Part shown: one piece after another, positions 44,417-56,045 of the stretch | How the letters are laid out: every line of letters starts with the position of its first letter | How positions within the stretch are numbered: the stretch's first letter is position 1 | Source of the DNA: Apium graveolens | Taxonomy: Eukaryota; Streptophyta; Magnoliopsida; Apiales; Apiaceae | Assembly (NCBI RefSeq): GCF_009905375.1 | Contig: NC_133649.1 | Coordinates: 232,475,792-232,539,791 of the forward strand | Length of the DNA: 64,000 nucleotides | Direction of reading: 5' to 3' | Program-made: the position numbers and the translations under genes | The notes under the pieces: generated by a model | Told to the model about the DNA's origin: nothing | Seen by the model: only the letters and a program-made list of their open reading frames with translations | Databases searched by the model: none

Positions 44417-45562
44417 ATGGAAAAGATCAAAAGGTGTCAAGAAGGAGTTATGGAGCAAGAATTAGATACGTTGAAAGGAGAAGAGTTGTGTACTCAAAAG
44501 GATAACCAAGATTTGTTTAAATTTTCTTCCGGAATTTGGATTCCTAATGTGACGGAACTAAAGAATGAAGTGTTACACGAAGCGCACAATTCTCGGTTTT
44601 CTATCCACCCTGGTAGCACTAAGATGTACCAAGATTTGAAGAGAAACTTTTGGTGGCCGAGAATGAAGAAGGATATTGCAAACTAGGTTAGCAAATGTCA
44701 CGTGTGTCAGATGGTAAAAACAGAACATCAACGACCGAGTGGATTGTTAAAACCTTTGGAGATTCCCCAGTGGAAGTGGGAAGAGATTGCAATGGATTTT
44801 GTAGTAGGATTGCCAAAGACAAGAGCAAGTCACGATGCCATTTGGGTAATTATTGATAGGCTGACCAAGTCAGCGCATTTTCTTTCGGGCAATGAAAGGT
44901 ATTCTTTGGAAAAGTTAGTTAAGTTGTATTTGGATGAGATAGTGACTAAGCATGGAGTTCTTGTGTCTATAGTGTTAGATCGAGACCCGAGGTTCAATTC
45001 TAGATTTTGGACCAAATTCCAAGGGTGTTTAGGAACTAAGTTGAATATCAGCACCGCCTATCATCCTCAGACTGACGGTCAAAGTGAGAGAACAATTCAG
45101 ACTATAGAGGATACGTTGAGAGTTTGTGTTTTGGATTTTAAGGGAAATTGGGGTGAACACCTACCTTTGATTGAATTCTCGTACAACAACAGTTACCATG
45201 CCAGCCTTGGAATGCCGCCTTACGAAGCTTTGTATGAATGTAAGTGTAGATCACCATTGTATTGGGATGAAGTAGGAGATAAGAAAGTGTTAGGCCCCGA
45301 GTTGGTTCAGCAAACCAGAAATGCAGTGGCATTGATTCGGAAAAGGATGGAAGCAGCCCAGGATAGGCAAAGAAAAAATGCAGACTTGTATAGAAAGGAT
45401 ATGAACTTCGAGATAGGAGCACTGGTGTTACTAAAGGTATCACCTTGGAAAGGGTTAGTGCGATTTGGTCAGAAAGGTAAACTTAGCCCCAGATTTATAG
45501 GACCATTTGAGGTGTTGAAGAAAGTAGGAAAAGTTTCCTACGAGATAGCGTTACCACCGTAG
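44417..45562 (+). pseudogene. Integrase of element A
   Basis: The HHCC region (HEAHNSRFSIHPGSTKMYQD ... CHVCQM) at about 44575-44710 is interrupted by one TAG at 44684. The core follows intact: WEEIAMDFVVGLPKT, SIVLDRDPRFNSRFW, YHPQTDGQSERTIQT give the D, D and E. The C-terminal domain (GALVLLKVSPWKGLVRFGQK, KLSPRFIGPFEVLKKV) runs to a TAG at 45560. The 44702-45562 stretch is the longest uninterrupted pol segment in the window. Confidence 0.9.
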
Positions 45563-45840
45563 TTGCAGCACATTCACAATGTGTCCCACGTATCCATGTT
45601 GAAGCCCTATATTCCTGATTCAAATCAGGTTATAGAGTATGAACCCATTGAACTTCAGCCATATTTGTCCTACGTAGAACAACCGATCCAAATCTTAGAT
45701 CGTAAAGAGTGAGTCCTTTGGAATAAGTCGATCCTCATAGTGAAAGTTTTATGGAGAAATCCTCGAGTAGAAAAGTCTACTTGGGAATTAGAGTTAGACA
45801 TGCTTGATAAATATCCTCATCTGTTTAGTTAAGCCAGATT
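45563..45840 (+). pseudogene. Integrase C-terminal tail and chromodomain of element A
   Basis: After the stop at 45560 the frame continues HIHNVSHVSMLKPYIPDS, then a chromodomain-like end: PIQILDRKE, stop, ILIVKVLWRNPRVEKSTWEL. Such a domain after integrase defines chromoviruses and in the family directs integration to heterochromatin. The stop of pol is near 45832. Confidence 0.78.
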
Positions 45841-45859
45841 CTGGGGACATAATCTTTTT

Positions 45860-45872
45860 AAGGGGGAAAGGA
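45860..45872 (+). other. Polypurine tract of element A
   Basis: AAGGGGGAAAGGA directly precedes TATAACGACTC, the mutated start of the 3' LTR (TGTAACG... expected). Confidence 0.85.
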
Positions 45873-47632
45873 TATAACGACTCATGTATTTTCTTTTATT
45901 TTTAATATTTTAAAAGTGTAATAATTGAATAAATAATTAAAATAAATGTGTGTATTGATTTTTGGCAGCAGCGTGTTGATTTTTTTTATTATTCATCTGT
46001 GATTTATTGGTATATAGGTTGGAATTTTTGTGATTTACTATTGAGTTAAATAATTCTGTTTCGCTTGTAAAAGTGATTTTATTACAGTTTCAATTCCATA
46101 AATATTTGGATTATCTCTAAAATTAGTTTTATAATTTTATAATTTTAATAATTATTTTTGGGATTTTATAAAATTGAGAAATCAATATTTCACTAATTAT
46201 TTATTTTTAAATGATTTTCTGATTATGTTTAATTATAAAATCCATATTTAATTCCAGAATTATTCAAAAATCATGAAACTCATATTTTATTAAGTCCATA
46301 ATATTCTGAGAATTTTAAAATTATTTTGGAAATTTTCGGGATTAATTCCACCCGTGCGTTGTTTACTTTGATTGTTAAAAGCGGGTATAAAGTGCACTTC
46401 AAAAATTGTTTTAAAATTTTAAAATTTATGTTTTTATGATGTTCGGAATATTTAAAAAATTTTAAAGCTATTCGGTAAGTTTTTGAGTTTGTTTTCTCTA
46501 GAACACGTTTCGTAAATAATAAGTTCGGGATATAACTAAACAAATAGAATACAGAATTGCGGGAATAAGAAAGCGACACGTATCACAATTAAGGATAGTG
46601 TCTGCAGCTTGTAACTTGGGGGATAAAAATATCAACTCTCTTTTGTTTCTCTCCGCCTCGACTGTAACCTCTTCATCTCTCTCTCGGAATCTCTTGTTTC
46701 TCTCTCGAATCTCTCTCTTTTTCTTCCTCTTTCCCTCACCTCTCCCTCTCTTCTCCCTCCTGGTTCCTTGTTCGCCTGTTTCCTTCAGTTTTTCGGTAAT
46801 TTCCAGTTGTTTTAACTACGGTTGTAGCTTCGATTTCTTCTGTTGGTTTGTATATATATACACACACTTGTATATATTTATATGTTTGTGTAATGTTGCC
46901 TTGATTGGTGCCTTAAATTCCGGTTGCCGCCGCGTGAACTCCGGCTAGGTGGCCATAAGTGTGTGTGCGCGTGCGTGTGTGCGTGTGTTGTGCGATTGTG
47001 TTGTTTGGTTGCTGCGGTTGTTGGCCCGTGCTGTTCCTGTGTTCCCCTATTCTGTTTTTCTGATTTGAAACTTGGATTATTATATTAATTTTTGGAAATT
47101 TTTCTGCAGGAAATTATTTTGAATGAATATTCGTGATATTACAATTTATGCGGAAATTTTAGTAATCGGTGTAATTTATTCGGAAACCCGTATTATATCG
47201 GGCACCAATTAATTATACCGCCATTGACGATGAACTTTGGTGAGTCAACGGTGGACCGTGATGCTTATTATCTGAGTCCTAAATTTCATAAATAAATATA
47301 ATGATTTGTATAAAATATTTTTGAAAATAATTTGTATATTGGAGTTGTACGTAGATAATTACGAGATTGTGGAATTGATGTTGTAACGAAACTTGTGGAT
47401 TGTTGTGATTGTTGACGTCGATTGTGATCGACGGGTAGGCTTATAAACAAAAGAGTTGCTGCCAAAATTTTCTAAATAATTATTTTAATTACGAGAAAAT
47501 GTACTTTATTATATTTAAACATTTTATCCCTATTCGTATACGGTCTACGTGATTATGTGTATAATAACTATACGAGTCGGGTTATCGGATTGGGTTATTA
47601 GGGTTCGAGGATATCATGCATGTCGGTATAAC
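45873..47632 (+). repeat. 3' LTR of element A, cut by element B
   Basis: The stretch from 46723 matches 10324-11248 with the same (TA)n, (CA)n and GT-rich tracts. The match stops at ATAAC (47628-47632). The remaining ~1.15 kb, known from 11249-12404, is missing here and is expected beyond element B to the right. The 46598-46948 ORF is low-complexity pyrimidine-rich LTR sequence, not a gene. Confidence 0.87.
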
Positions 47633-47821
47633 TGGGGGACGACTCTTAATTAAATAATTATTTTTTATTTAAATAAGTTTTTTAATTAATAATTAGTTAA
47701 TTAAATATATTTTTTTATTAATAATTAAAAAATATTTATTTATTTATTTAAATAATAATAATTTATTTATTTAAATAAATAATTATTTAATAATTAATTA
47801 AATAGAAAAAAGCAAATATAA
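47633..47821 (-). repeat. Element B 3' LTR, outer end left of the CACTA insertion
   Basis: TGGGGGACGACTC at 47633 would be the outer CA end of an LTR on the minus strand (...GTCCCCCA). It is followed by very AT-rich sequence up to the CACTA terminus. I join it to 56046-58100 because the two flank the CACTA element and give an LTR with TG/CA ends. This is inference. Confidence 0.5.
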
Positions 47822-48195
47822 CACTACATCAGCAATTGTAACACATTTCTGGGCCCAATATGTGGGTCACACCTATGTGGCACATCAAAATTTAAAAAAT
47901 AAAAATAAAAATAAAAGTAAATAAACTATTGTAACACTTGGATGTGGTGTTACAAATTGCAACACCGGCATGCTTATATTGACACTCACTTTTGACTATT
48001 GTAATAGTAATTGAGTAGTGTTGCATTACGTAAAAATGTCCCTAATTATTGTAACGTTTGCTTTCAAAAAGCATGTCGTTAGACCATCTATGGCATAGTG
48101 AAGGCATAATTTAAACAAAAGACTTAATCTAGCTAGAGGGAGCTAGATAATGAAAATTACTAAGTTCAAATAAGACATAACAGAGGATCAGGTAG
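47822..48195. repeat. Left subterminal region of the CACTA element
   Basis: Several copies of TTGTAAC/GTTACA-type motifs in both directions. At 48086-48100 ATCTATGGCATAGTG resembles the right terminus ATCTATGGTGTAGTG (56031-56045) but points the same way as it, not inverted. No coding sequence is seen. Confidence 0.65.
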
Positions 48196-51060
48196 CTAGC
48201 TATGCAGATTCGTCTCCACCATCCGAATCGACCTCAGCACCATCTTCATCGCTCTCATCTCCACCGTCCTCGTCCCCATCATCATCATCTCTATCTACCT
48301 CATCGTCATCTGATCCATCAGCCTCAACCGAGCTTTCGGAACACAATTCGTCGACATTGACATTTATAGCAGGATTCATCTATTCCAATCCCCCCAAAAT
48401 CTTCCTGAGTTTCTAATTCAACTTGTCGTCCATTTCAGGAACAATTTATTCCCTCATCTTTTCCACACTTGCAGAATCAGTGTGGCCAGTTATTTCTAAC
48501 TTTTTGTTTGATTTCCTTGTTCTACCACTTCTTCCCAATAGCCAATTTGGTCCATGAGCTTCAAAATCAAGCTCTGCCGTCTTTTTATTATCATCATCGG
48601 CTAATTCCTCCTCTGGGTTTGCCTGCAAATATATGCCGATTCATTACTAAATAATTGCAATAACACAATTGGCACAAAAAACTGCAAATATGTATAAACA
48701 ATTTTTACCCTGTTTGTACGACCATTGCGAGTTTTTGGATACAATTGACGCTTTGTAGCAATTGTTGTAGATTCACCATCCAAGTTAGCAATTTTCTACG
48801 ATAAAAGAACCTAGAATGAGTATACGTATATGAATGAAATAAAATACGCCAAAAATAGATCAGTGACTTCACTTACCATTTTACTACGAAGCTGGGCAAA
48901 ACTGGTACTACCAACAGTGTGAGTATCAGTCACCTTTTTCCGATTTGCTGCATTTTTTCAGCTTTGTCTTGCACAGCTTCGTCACTTCAGTACTTGAGCA
49001 TTACCATGAACTGTTCCAATGGAATATTTGCAGCCTTGCTTTTTATACGGTCCCTATCATTGTCAAACTTTTTAAAATATCGTGACTTAACCCGGCTTTT
49101 GTATACCCTCCAGTTATCATCAAGTGTCTTCAGTACCCAATCTTTCCCTTCCCCGGGAATGATGTACTTTGTCTAGTGAATTAATTAACTAAAAATGTTA
49201 ATTAAGTATATACTAAACAATTAACAACTAGTTCAATTTAAAAATTTAGTGAAAATTGAACAAGGCAATAAAAAATATAATAGTGCTTTTTACCTTCACA
49301 TATTCCCACCAGCTATTTTTTTCTTCCTCTGAAACTGTAGACCAATTAACAAAATCCCGTGGAATATATAACCTTGCTATCGTCCCCAAGAAACTCCTCA
49401 ATTCATTAACTACTTTATATTTCTTTGAGTAAGGCTGGAATTCAGAATTTAAGCAGATAATTGGCCTATCTTCGAGCTTTCGTGTGAAGACATAATTCAT
49501 CTTTGTAGGTCCCCTGCGCCTTTGATTTTTAGTACTACTTTCACCTATATGAAAGTAGACACAAATTAGTGGATTCATCTTGAGTGAAACCATTACTTAA
49601 AATGACAATAAGTTACCTGTCTCCAATTTATCCGTCAGGGGTGCAAAGGTCTGATGATGAACCTCCAAATTAGTAGTCACAACCTGCTTTTCCTGTGTGT
49701 TTTGCATTTCCCTTTTCTGTTTTTGCATTTCCAAGTATGCATCCATAGTACCAATTCCTTGGTTGTTAGGAACCCTTTCTAGCTTGGTGAGATCAATAGG
49801 TAGTGGAGGGGGTTGAGGTAGTGGAGGGGATGTATGCGGCCAACTATTTTTAAGGACGTAGGTGGTGATTTCTCCCCATTAGTAGCCTTGCAAAAATATA
49901 AAAAAAAATAGATAACCTCAAACTATAATCCAGAAATCAGGGGAAAAAACCATGAAGTTCAATAAATTTAGAAATGTACCTTTTGAGCATTATTAACTGA
50001 TGAACGCGTCGTTCATCTGACCATGACATCCTTATCCTTCTCAACTCTCCTTTTGCGCTACAAAATCAAAAATACGGTCAAAAACACAAAAGAGATGTGA
50101 TATTATGATATTATTTTTAAAAATAACATTGTCATACACTGGAAAGAATAACATGTACATCTTCCTCTTAACTTAAACTGTCATGTCCACAAACATACGA
50201 CCTATCAAATTCCATTTCCAGATTAGACCATACCTCTACAACCTTTTTTCTTAATTTCTTCTTGGATTTTGTAGCTTTGACCAACTCAGCTGCCTTCTCC
50301 TTCAGTTTCAGCTTTTATATTTCTCTCTGATTTTCTTCGGCTCTGACCCTTCTCTTCAATTCATAATCAACAATCATTGGCCTGCATTAAAGCCACAAAT
50401 TATAAACTCAAAAATATGTGTGATACCATGTGATATTATGAAATGGACATATCCAAAATTATAGCTTGCTACTTGCTTTCTCTTTGCCACTTGGAACTGG
50501 CATCTCCTTTTCACTTGGATTCTTTTCCTGCTGCATCTCATGATCACTTGCGTTATTATTCTCCTTTTCAATTGTATTCTTTTTCTCCATCAAAGCACTT
50601 GCAATTTTTTTCTCCTTATCACTTTTTCTTTTTCTTTTTTTTGTTAATCTGCTGACCAGGTACGTTTTTAATAGATTTTTTCTTTTCCTGCTCATATGCA
50701 TCCTTGGCCAACTTATTTTTATCTAGTTACTGTTGTTTAAGTTCTTGAACCGTCACAAACTTTCTTTTCAACTGGAAAATTAACACCTACATACAACAGT
50801 AATTAAGAAAAAATATTAAAAATTATTTCAATCTCATACAACAGTAATTACGAAATGTAGCCAACTTTACCTTCAAAAAAGCGTGTCATTGGTCTTACGA
50901 TTACATGAGGTTAGGTCTGACTTGCAGGCTCACTAGCTTTGTCAATTGTTACCTTCTTATATTGGTAAAATGTGTGGACTAATGACCTTTTCATGTTTTT
51001 GTTATTCTCTGGAAATGGCAGACAACCATTTTTTCTCAGATTTTACCATAAGGGAGAATT
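48196..51060 (-). pseudogene. Second CACTA protein gene (Transposase_24 / TNPA-like)
   Basis: Fragments on the minus strand include a Lys/Glu-rich segment (50701-50459) and a Pro-rich linker (LPPPLPIDLTKLERVPNNQG, near 49760-49840). A conserved domain spans 49593-48900 (LRSFLGTIARLYIPRDFVNW, YIIPGEGKDWVLKTLDDNWR, DAVQDKA-like helix, HTVGSTSFAQLRSK). The acidic C-terminus (48380-48200) is Asp/Glu-rich. The domain is the plant transposase En/Spm type, thought to bind subterminal repeats. Intron-like gaps and stops separate the pieces; I cannot define exons reliably. Confidence 0.6.
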
Positions 51061-51305
51061 TGGAAAAAACAAGTATTCACGTGGAAGCTACATCACCATT
51101 GCTGAAGCTGTTGACCCTGATTGATTCTCCTACTCGGTTATCATGGAATATGTTAAAGATAATCTCGGGTATAGTGAAATTGGAGGCGTATATTTAAGAA
51201 ACAAAGTGGTGGCTGGAAATTAATCGCTACTGACGCAGAAGCGATTAGTCTGGGCGAAGGTATGAAAAATGGTTCTTTCCTAGATCTATATGTTGACACG
51301 GTTGT

Positions 51306-51475
51306 AAACAAGTAAATAAACTACAACTAATATATTACCGCTAAAACTTAACAAGTAAATTACAACTAATATATTACCGCTAAAACTTAACAAGTAAATT
51401 ACAACTAATATATTACCGCTAAAAGTTAACAAATAAATTACAACTAATATATTACCACTAAAAATTAACAAGTAA
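51306..51475. repeat. 39-bp tandem repeat, four copies, between the two CACTA genes
   Basis: TACAACTAATATATTACC recurs at 51322, 51361, 51400 and 51439, exactly 39 bp apart, with few changes. The short minus-strand ORF over it repeats a 13-residue phrase because 39 is divisible by three; I treat it as a by-product. The rest of 51061-51637 shows no gene. Confidence 0.92.
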
Positions 51476-51637
51476 TGAAACTGGTAACAAATCAAGGGAT
51501 TAATTGTACAAACATAATGTTAAATGGTACCGAATAAATTACAACAAATTAACATTAATCAGTTACAAGTAGGGAAAGTACTTATTGCTTTACAAGAAAG
51601 AAAATTGACAGAAAAAAAAAGAAAAACACAAAGTCAA

Positions 51638-54600
51638 TCATTCGAAAATTTCATCATCTGCTTCATCCCCACTAGACAGTTGAAGGCACATTTCACCCGG
51701 AATGTCATCCCTACACCAGCTACCATCATCATTCTGATTCTGCAATTCAATATTGACTTTCGTATCATGCATAGTGGGTCCACAAACATCTTCAAGGACA
51801 TCAGCATTTGTGCCTATATCATGGTACTCCTTCGGTAATTTCTTTAAACCAAAATGCAAATTTTTTTCAATGCAGTCCTGAATATAGAACACTTGTTGTA
51901 CTTGGGTAGCTAGAACATACGGATCATCATTTTGAACCTTTTTAGTGAAATTGACGCGTGTAATCCCATAACAGTCCTTATCCTTTTCATACCAACACCA
52001 CCCAAACAGAACTACCATAATTGCTCCCCAATAGTCTACTTCAATAATTTCTTCGATTGCTCCATAGTAAGTAACATCCCCTACTGTTGGATTTTTATCC
52101 TTAGAACTCGCAAAACTGGTTGTTAGGGCTGTCAAAATGACACCGCCATTTTGGATAGTACACTTGGCATCTCTTTTCTTCGTGTGGAATCTGAACCCAT
52201 TTACGATGTAGCCAATATACTTCTTAGCTGCTCGTTCAAGGCCCCTTGCCAAGTTTAATAATTCCGATGAAGGTTCATTTATTTTTTGCACCTCATCTTT
52301 CAACCAATGATGAAATTCTATTGTATGTAGTCTTTCTTTTGCATACCTCTTTGACTTTCCATGACTTTCAATTAAAATACGATGTTCCCTTTAATTTATA
52401 CATTAATATTAGTGCTACATAGTACTATTTTAAACTAATCTATTAAATTGAATAAATACAAGGAATAACTATTTTACTTAAATGAATAAATACCAGGAAT
52501 ATACACAATAACGTACCCAATCAGCTTTTCAATGTCGGCGTTTCCACAGTTGAAAAACACGTACCGATGAACCTTAATCCAAACCTCTGCTGCCAACTCT
52601 ACAGATTTATCATCTATGTTTCTTCTAGACCCAATCGAGTATCCAACATTTATGTTCTGATCAATCTTAGTTTTGATAGCATCACTTAGAAATCTATAAC
52701 AAAATGTGACACAAACTTCTTCCAAATAACCTTCAGCAATGGACCCCTCCGGTTTACTCCTATTGCGGACCTACGATTTCAATTTACTCAAGTATCATTC
52801 AATTTCGAACATCCATCTAAGGTGCACTGGTCCTCCAAATTCTAGTTCCTCACACAAATGGACTTAAAGGTGAACCATGATGTCAAAAAGGCAGGTGGAA
52901 AGATAGTTTCTAATTGACAAAGAATTTCAATTATTTCTTCTTGCAACTTTGGAATATCTTCACCCCAATCACTTTTCCGCATAACCCCCTAAAAAAGCAG
53001 TCAATCTCATTAAAGCCACTGCTACCTCTGGTTTTGAGGTCTTTAGAACAAAAAATTGGAGTACATATTAAAGCATAAAGTGTGCATCATGACTTTTATA
53101 CCCAAATATCTTTCTTTCACCAATTTGAACGCAACGACTAATATTAGATGCAGTTCCATGTGGAAGTTTAACATTCTGGAAAATAGAGCAGAACAGTTCC
53201 TTTTCTTTTTTTGTCATGTAAAAAATTGCAGCCCTAATTTTATATTGATTGCTATCACCAATTCTCACAGGGTGAAGAACCTTACGAATACCCATTTTTT
53301 TTATATCTTTTCGAGCGCTGAGATGATCTTTCGTCCTTCCCCCAATATTCAATAAAGTTCCTAATATTTTATCACATATGTTATTTTCTATGTGCATGAC
53401 ATCTAGATTGTGCCTAACCAAGTTTTCCCTCCAATATGGTAACTGGAAAAATATGGACTTCTTTTTAAACACACAACCTGTCTCCCTTTTCCTTTTTTTT
53501 GAATCTCGCTTCCCAAAACAATTCTCATATTGGAATAGTAGTTGTTCGACGTCCATTCCAGATAATGGAGGTGGAGGAACATCTGTTTCAACCAAACCAT
53601 TGAATCTTCTACAGTCAGACCAATGCTTGTGGTCAAGAGGAAGGAAGTTTCAGTGGTTCATGTAACAAACTTTTCGACTATGTTTCTGATAAGATGAAGA
53701 AGTGCAGTAGTGGCAATTGGGACAACCTAATTTACCCTTGGTGCTCCACCCCGATAAAAGTGCATACCCTGGAAAATCGCTAATAGTCCATAACAAACTC
53801 GCGTGCAACATAAATGTCTGGTCAGCAAAGGCATCGTAAGTTTCTAAACCTACGTCCCATAATTCTTTTAACTCTACAACCAGTGGCTGCATATAGACAT
53901 CTATGTCATTACCAGGGTACTCAGGACCAGGGATTAGTGTCGAGAAAATTAAATTTTCTAGTTTCATAACCAACCAAGAAGGAAGATTATAATTGACCAG
54001 AACAACTGGCCAAGTATTGTGACTTATGTTCATTGATCGGTAGGGATTAATGCCATCTGCGGCCAAACCTAAATGAACATTTTGAATTTCCGCTACAAAT
54101 TCTGGATGACTAGCATCCATTGACTTCCATCCCTCTGCATCCGCTGAATGTCTTAACTTTCCATCTTTTGTTCGTCCCACTACATGCCACTTCATGAGTT
54201 CAGAATACTCTTTACATATAAACACCCGTTGCAGTCTTGGTTTAAATTGAAAGTATCTCAATCCTTTTACATGAATCTTAGTACTTTTTTCTTCTAAGTT
54301 AGTAGAAAAAAGGTGCATTACTATCTTTCTTAAGGACTACCCACCGTGACTCTCCACAAAATCGACACTAATATTCATTCTTATTATCAGCCAATATAAC
54401 ATGCAATTGTTTAGATAAGCATGTATCTTTTCATAATCAAGGCCTAAATCTCTAATCATTTTTTTGGCAACACTAAATGAAGAAGGCAGGTTCATATCGG
54501 GGAAAGCTTTCTTTAACAGATATAGGATACCGCTAAACGTAGCCTTGGTAAAACCATGACTACACTTTAATTGGTAAAGTCTTACTATGAAACCTAAAAA

Positions 54601-55003
54601 AATGAATTTTTCAGACCCGGGAAACAGAGGTTGTTTCCCTTCCTCGACAACCTTATAAAAATCTGTCGCAACTTTATTCATTCTATTTCTAGCTCTACCT
54701 TGATGACGAATAATCATCTAGGCCTGTACACATATCACGATCCATCTCTACATCTTTAGGATTTCTAAATTTATCGGTTAACCCTTCTAATATTCAATTA
54801 ACAAATGATGGACAAGGACCATTAAACATGAGATGTTCATATACGTTATCTCGAGAGAACCAGAAACGATTACTACAATCTTTGGAAGGACATCGCAATT
54901 CATTTCCTACAGCAAAATTATCAAAGGCATTTCTGACAAAATCTGTGGCACCATTCCTAAAAACCTCACTGTGCTTTGGAAGTGAAAGCCAAGTCATTTT
55001 CAC
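51638..55003 (-). pseudogene. TNP2-type CACTA transposase
   Basis: The N-terminus at 55003 (MKMTWLSLPKHSEVFRNGAT, then CPSKDCSNRFW) is the transposase-associated zinc-like domain. 54717-53068 covers the Transposase_21/Tnp2 core: LKKAFPDMNLPSSFSVAKKM, WHVVGRTKDGKLRHSADAEG, LGLAADGINPYRSMN, YDAFADQTFMLHASLLWTIS, DFPGYALLSGWSTKGKLGCP, NLDVMHIENNICDKILGTLL. 53040-52474 is the DUF4218-like part. 52303-51638 is the DUF4216-like end (VTYYGAIEEIIEVDYWGAIM). Such enzymes cut at the CACTA termini. Stops near 54793, 53649 and 53050-52730 and frame breaks show it is inactive; some gaps may be introns. Confidence 0.85.
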
Positions 55004-56045
55004 AAGATTACAAACCTAGTATCTACACAAGGAAGCAAACAAAAAATATACATAAAAATAGAGGTGTAAAAACAGAGTTGTAAACTAGCGACATTGACAG
55101 CTAGGTGAGTGATTAATGCATAATTGAAAATGAAACACATAAGCACTTTGTACATGCCAAAATCATTAACTATCTCAACACAAACATATGCACAAAACAA
55201 ACAAGAACAGAGCATACAAATTTAAAAATCCCAAATAAAAGCAGAGCAACCAAATTAAAAAAAACACAATCACAATTGATGCTTACAAACATAATCATAC
55301 AAGCTGCGCCCTAATTTAATAGAGCACAATCATAAGTTCAACATAATTTTTAAATCTTGGAGAAAATCACAATCGAAACCCTAATTTTAAAATCCCAAAT
55401 TTAAAAGTTTCAACATCACAACTGAAACCATAATTTTAAAATGCCCAATTTAAAAGCATCAACAACCTCGCAATCAAATCCCTAATTTTGAAGTTCAGTT
55501 CTTACCTTCGAGCTTGATTACTGTCCGATGTTGAGTTCTCTTCGAGCTTCACTCTTAAACTCCGACCTTGAGCTTCAATCTTCACTGTTTCTCCAGCTTC
55601 AATCTCTGAGCTTCACTGTTTCTCGAGATTCAATCTTCGAGCCTTCAAGGAATTGCCTCTGAATCTCCAAGCTTGTGAGTGTACTAAGTCAGTATATTTG
55701 TGTGGCTCTGAGTGTAAATTGAGTCCCGTGTGTTTTAACGTAGACAATTTATGTAATAGGATTATTTTCAGTAATGTTTTTGGAAAGCCTGGGCAAAAGT
55801 AATAGGAAAGCCCGCTTCCTTTCAAAGACCCGAGAAAATTTTGGGCCCAAAACTAGAATTTCTATGCAACGGTTGTTCAAATTCGTTGCAAAGTGTTAAA
55901 TTTTTTTGCCAAAAATGTATTCTTTTGTAACAATTTTAAAAAACATTACCATGGCTATATATTTCTCAAAACTACTTAACAAATAGCAATAATTTAGGGT
56001 CAAATTTTGAAATGAGCGTTGCTATAGGTAATCTATGGTGTAGTG
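55004..56045 (-). other. 5' subterminal and promoter region of the CACTA element
   Basis: Non-coding. Imperfect repeats of CCCTAATTTTAAAATCCCAA type lie at 55375-55490, and GAGCTTCAATCTT-type repeats at 55500-55640. Terminal GCAAC/GTTGC repeats run to the end CACTACACCATAG (minus) at 56045. Confidence 0.6.

Larger units (their letters stand above)
10324..47632 (+). mobile_element. Element A: old Tekay-type chromovirus, host of nested insertions
   Basis: The pieces in order are the 5' LTR remainder 10324-12404, PBS 12409-12420, pre-gag ORF, gag, PR-RT-RNaseH-IN, chromodomain, polypurine tract and part of the 3' LTR from 45873. LTR copies 10324-11248 and 46723-47634 are clearly homologous, including the same microsatellites. 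Gag continues across the inserted copia element and Athila element. From the two partial copies the intact LTR would be about 2.9 kb. Deletions and lesions are extensive; this is the oldest layer of the window. Confidence 0.85.
47822..56045 (-). mobile_element. CACTA (En/Spm) DNA transposon
   Basis: The termini are CACTACATCAGC at 47822 (plus) and CACTACACCATAG at 56045 (minus). Flanking trinucleotides are TAA (47819-47821) and TGA (56046-56048), a possible 3-bp duplication with one mismatch. Subterminal short repeats (TTGTAACA, GTTGCAAC types) lie at both ends. Two minus-strand genes are inside: a TNP2-type transposase (51638-55003) and a second Transposase_24/TNPA-like protein (about 48196-51060). 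8.2 kb in total. Confidence 0.85.

Noticed and set aside
46598..46948. 116-codon plus-strand ORF
   Set aside because: Ser/Leu/Phe-rich translation of a pyrimidine-rich LTR leader; the homologous place in the other LTR is not conserved as an ORF.
51286..51495. Minus-strand ORF with a repeated SGNILVVIYLL phrase, possibly a membrane repeat protein
   Set aside because: By-product of the 39-bp tandem DNA repeat; no start context or homology.
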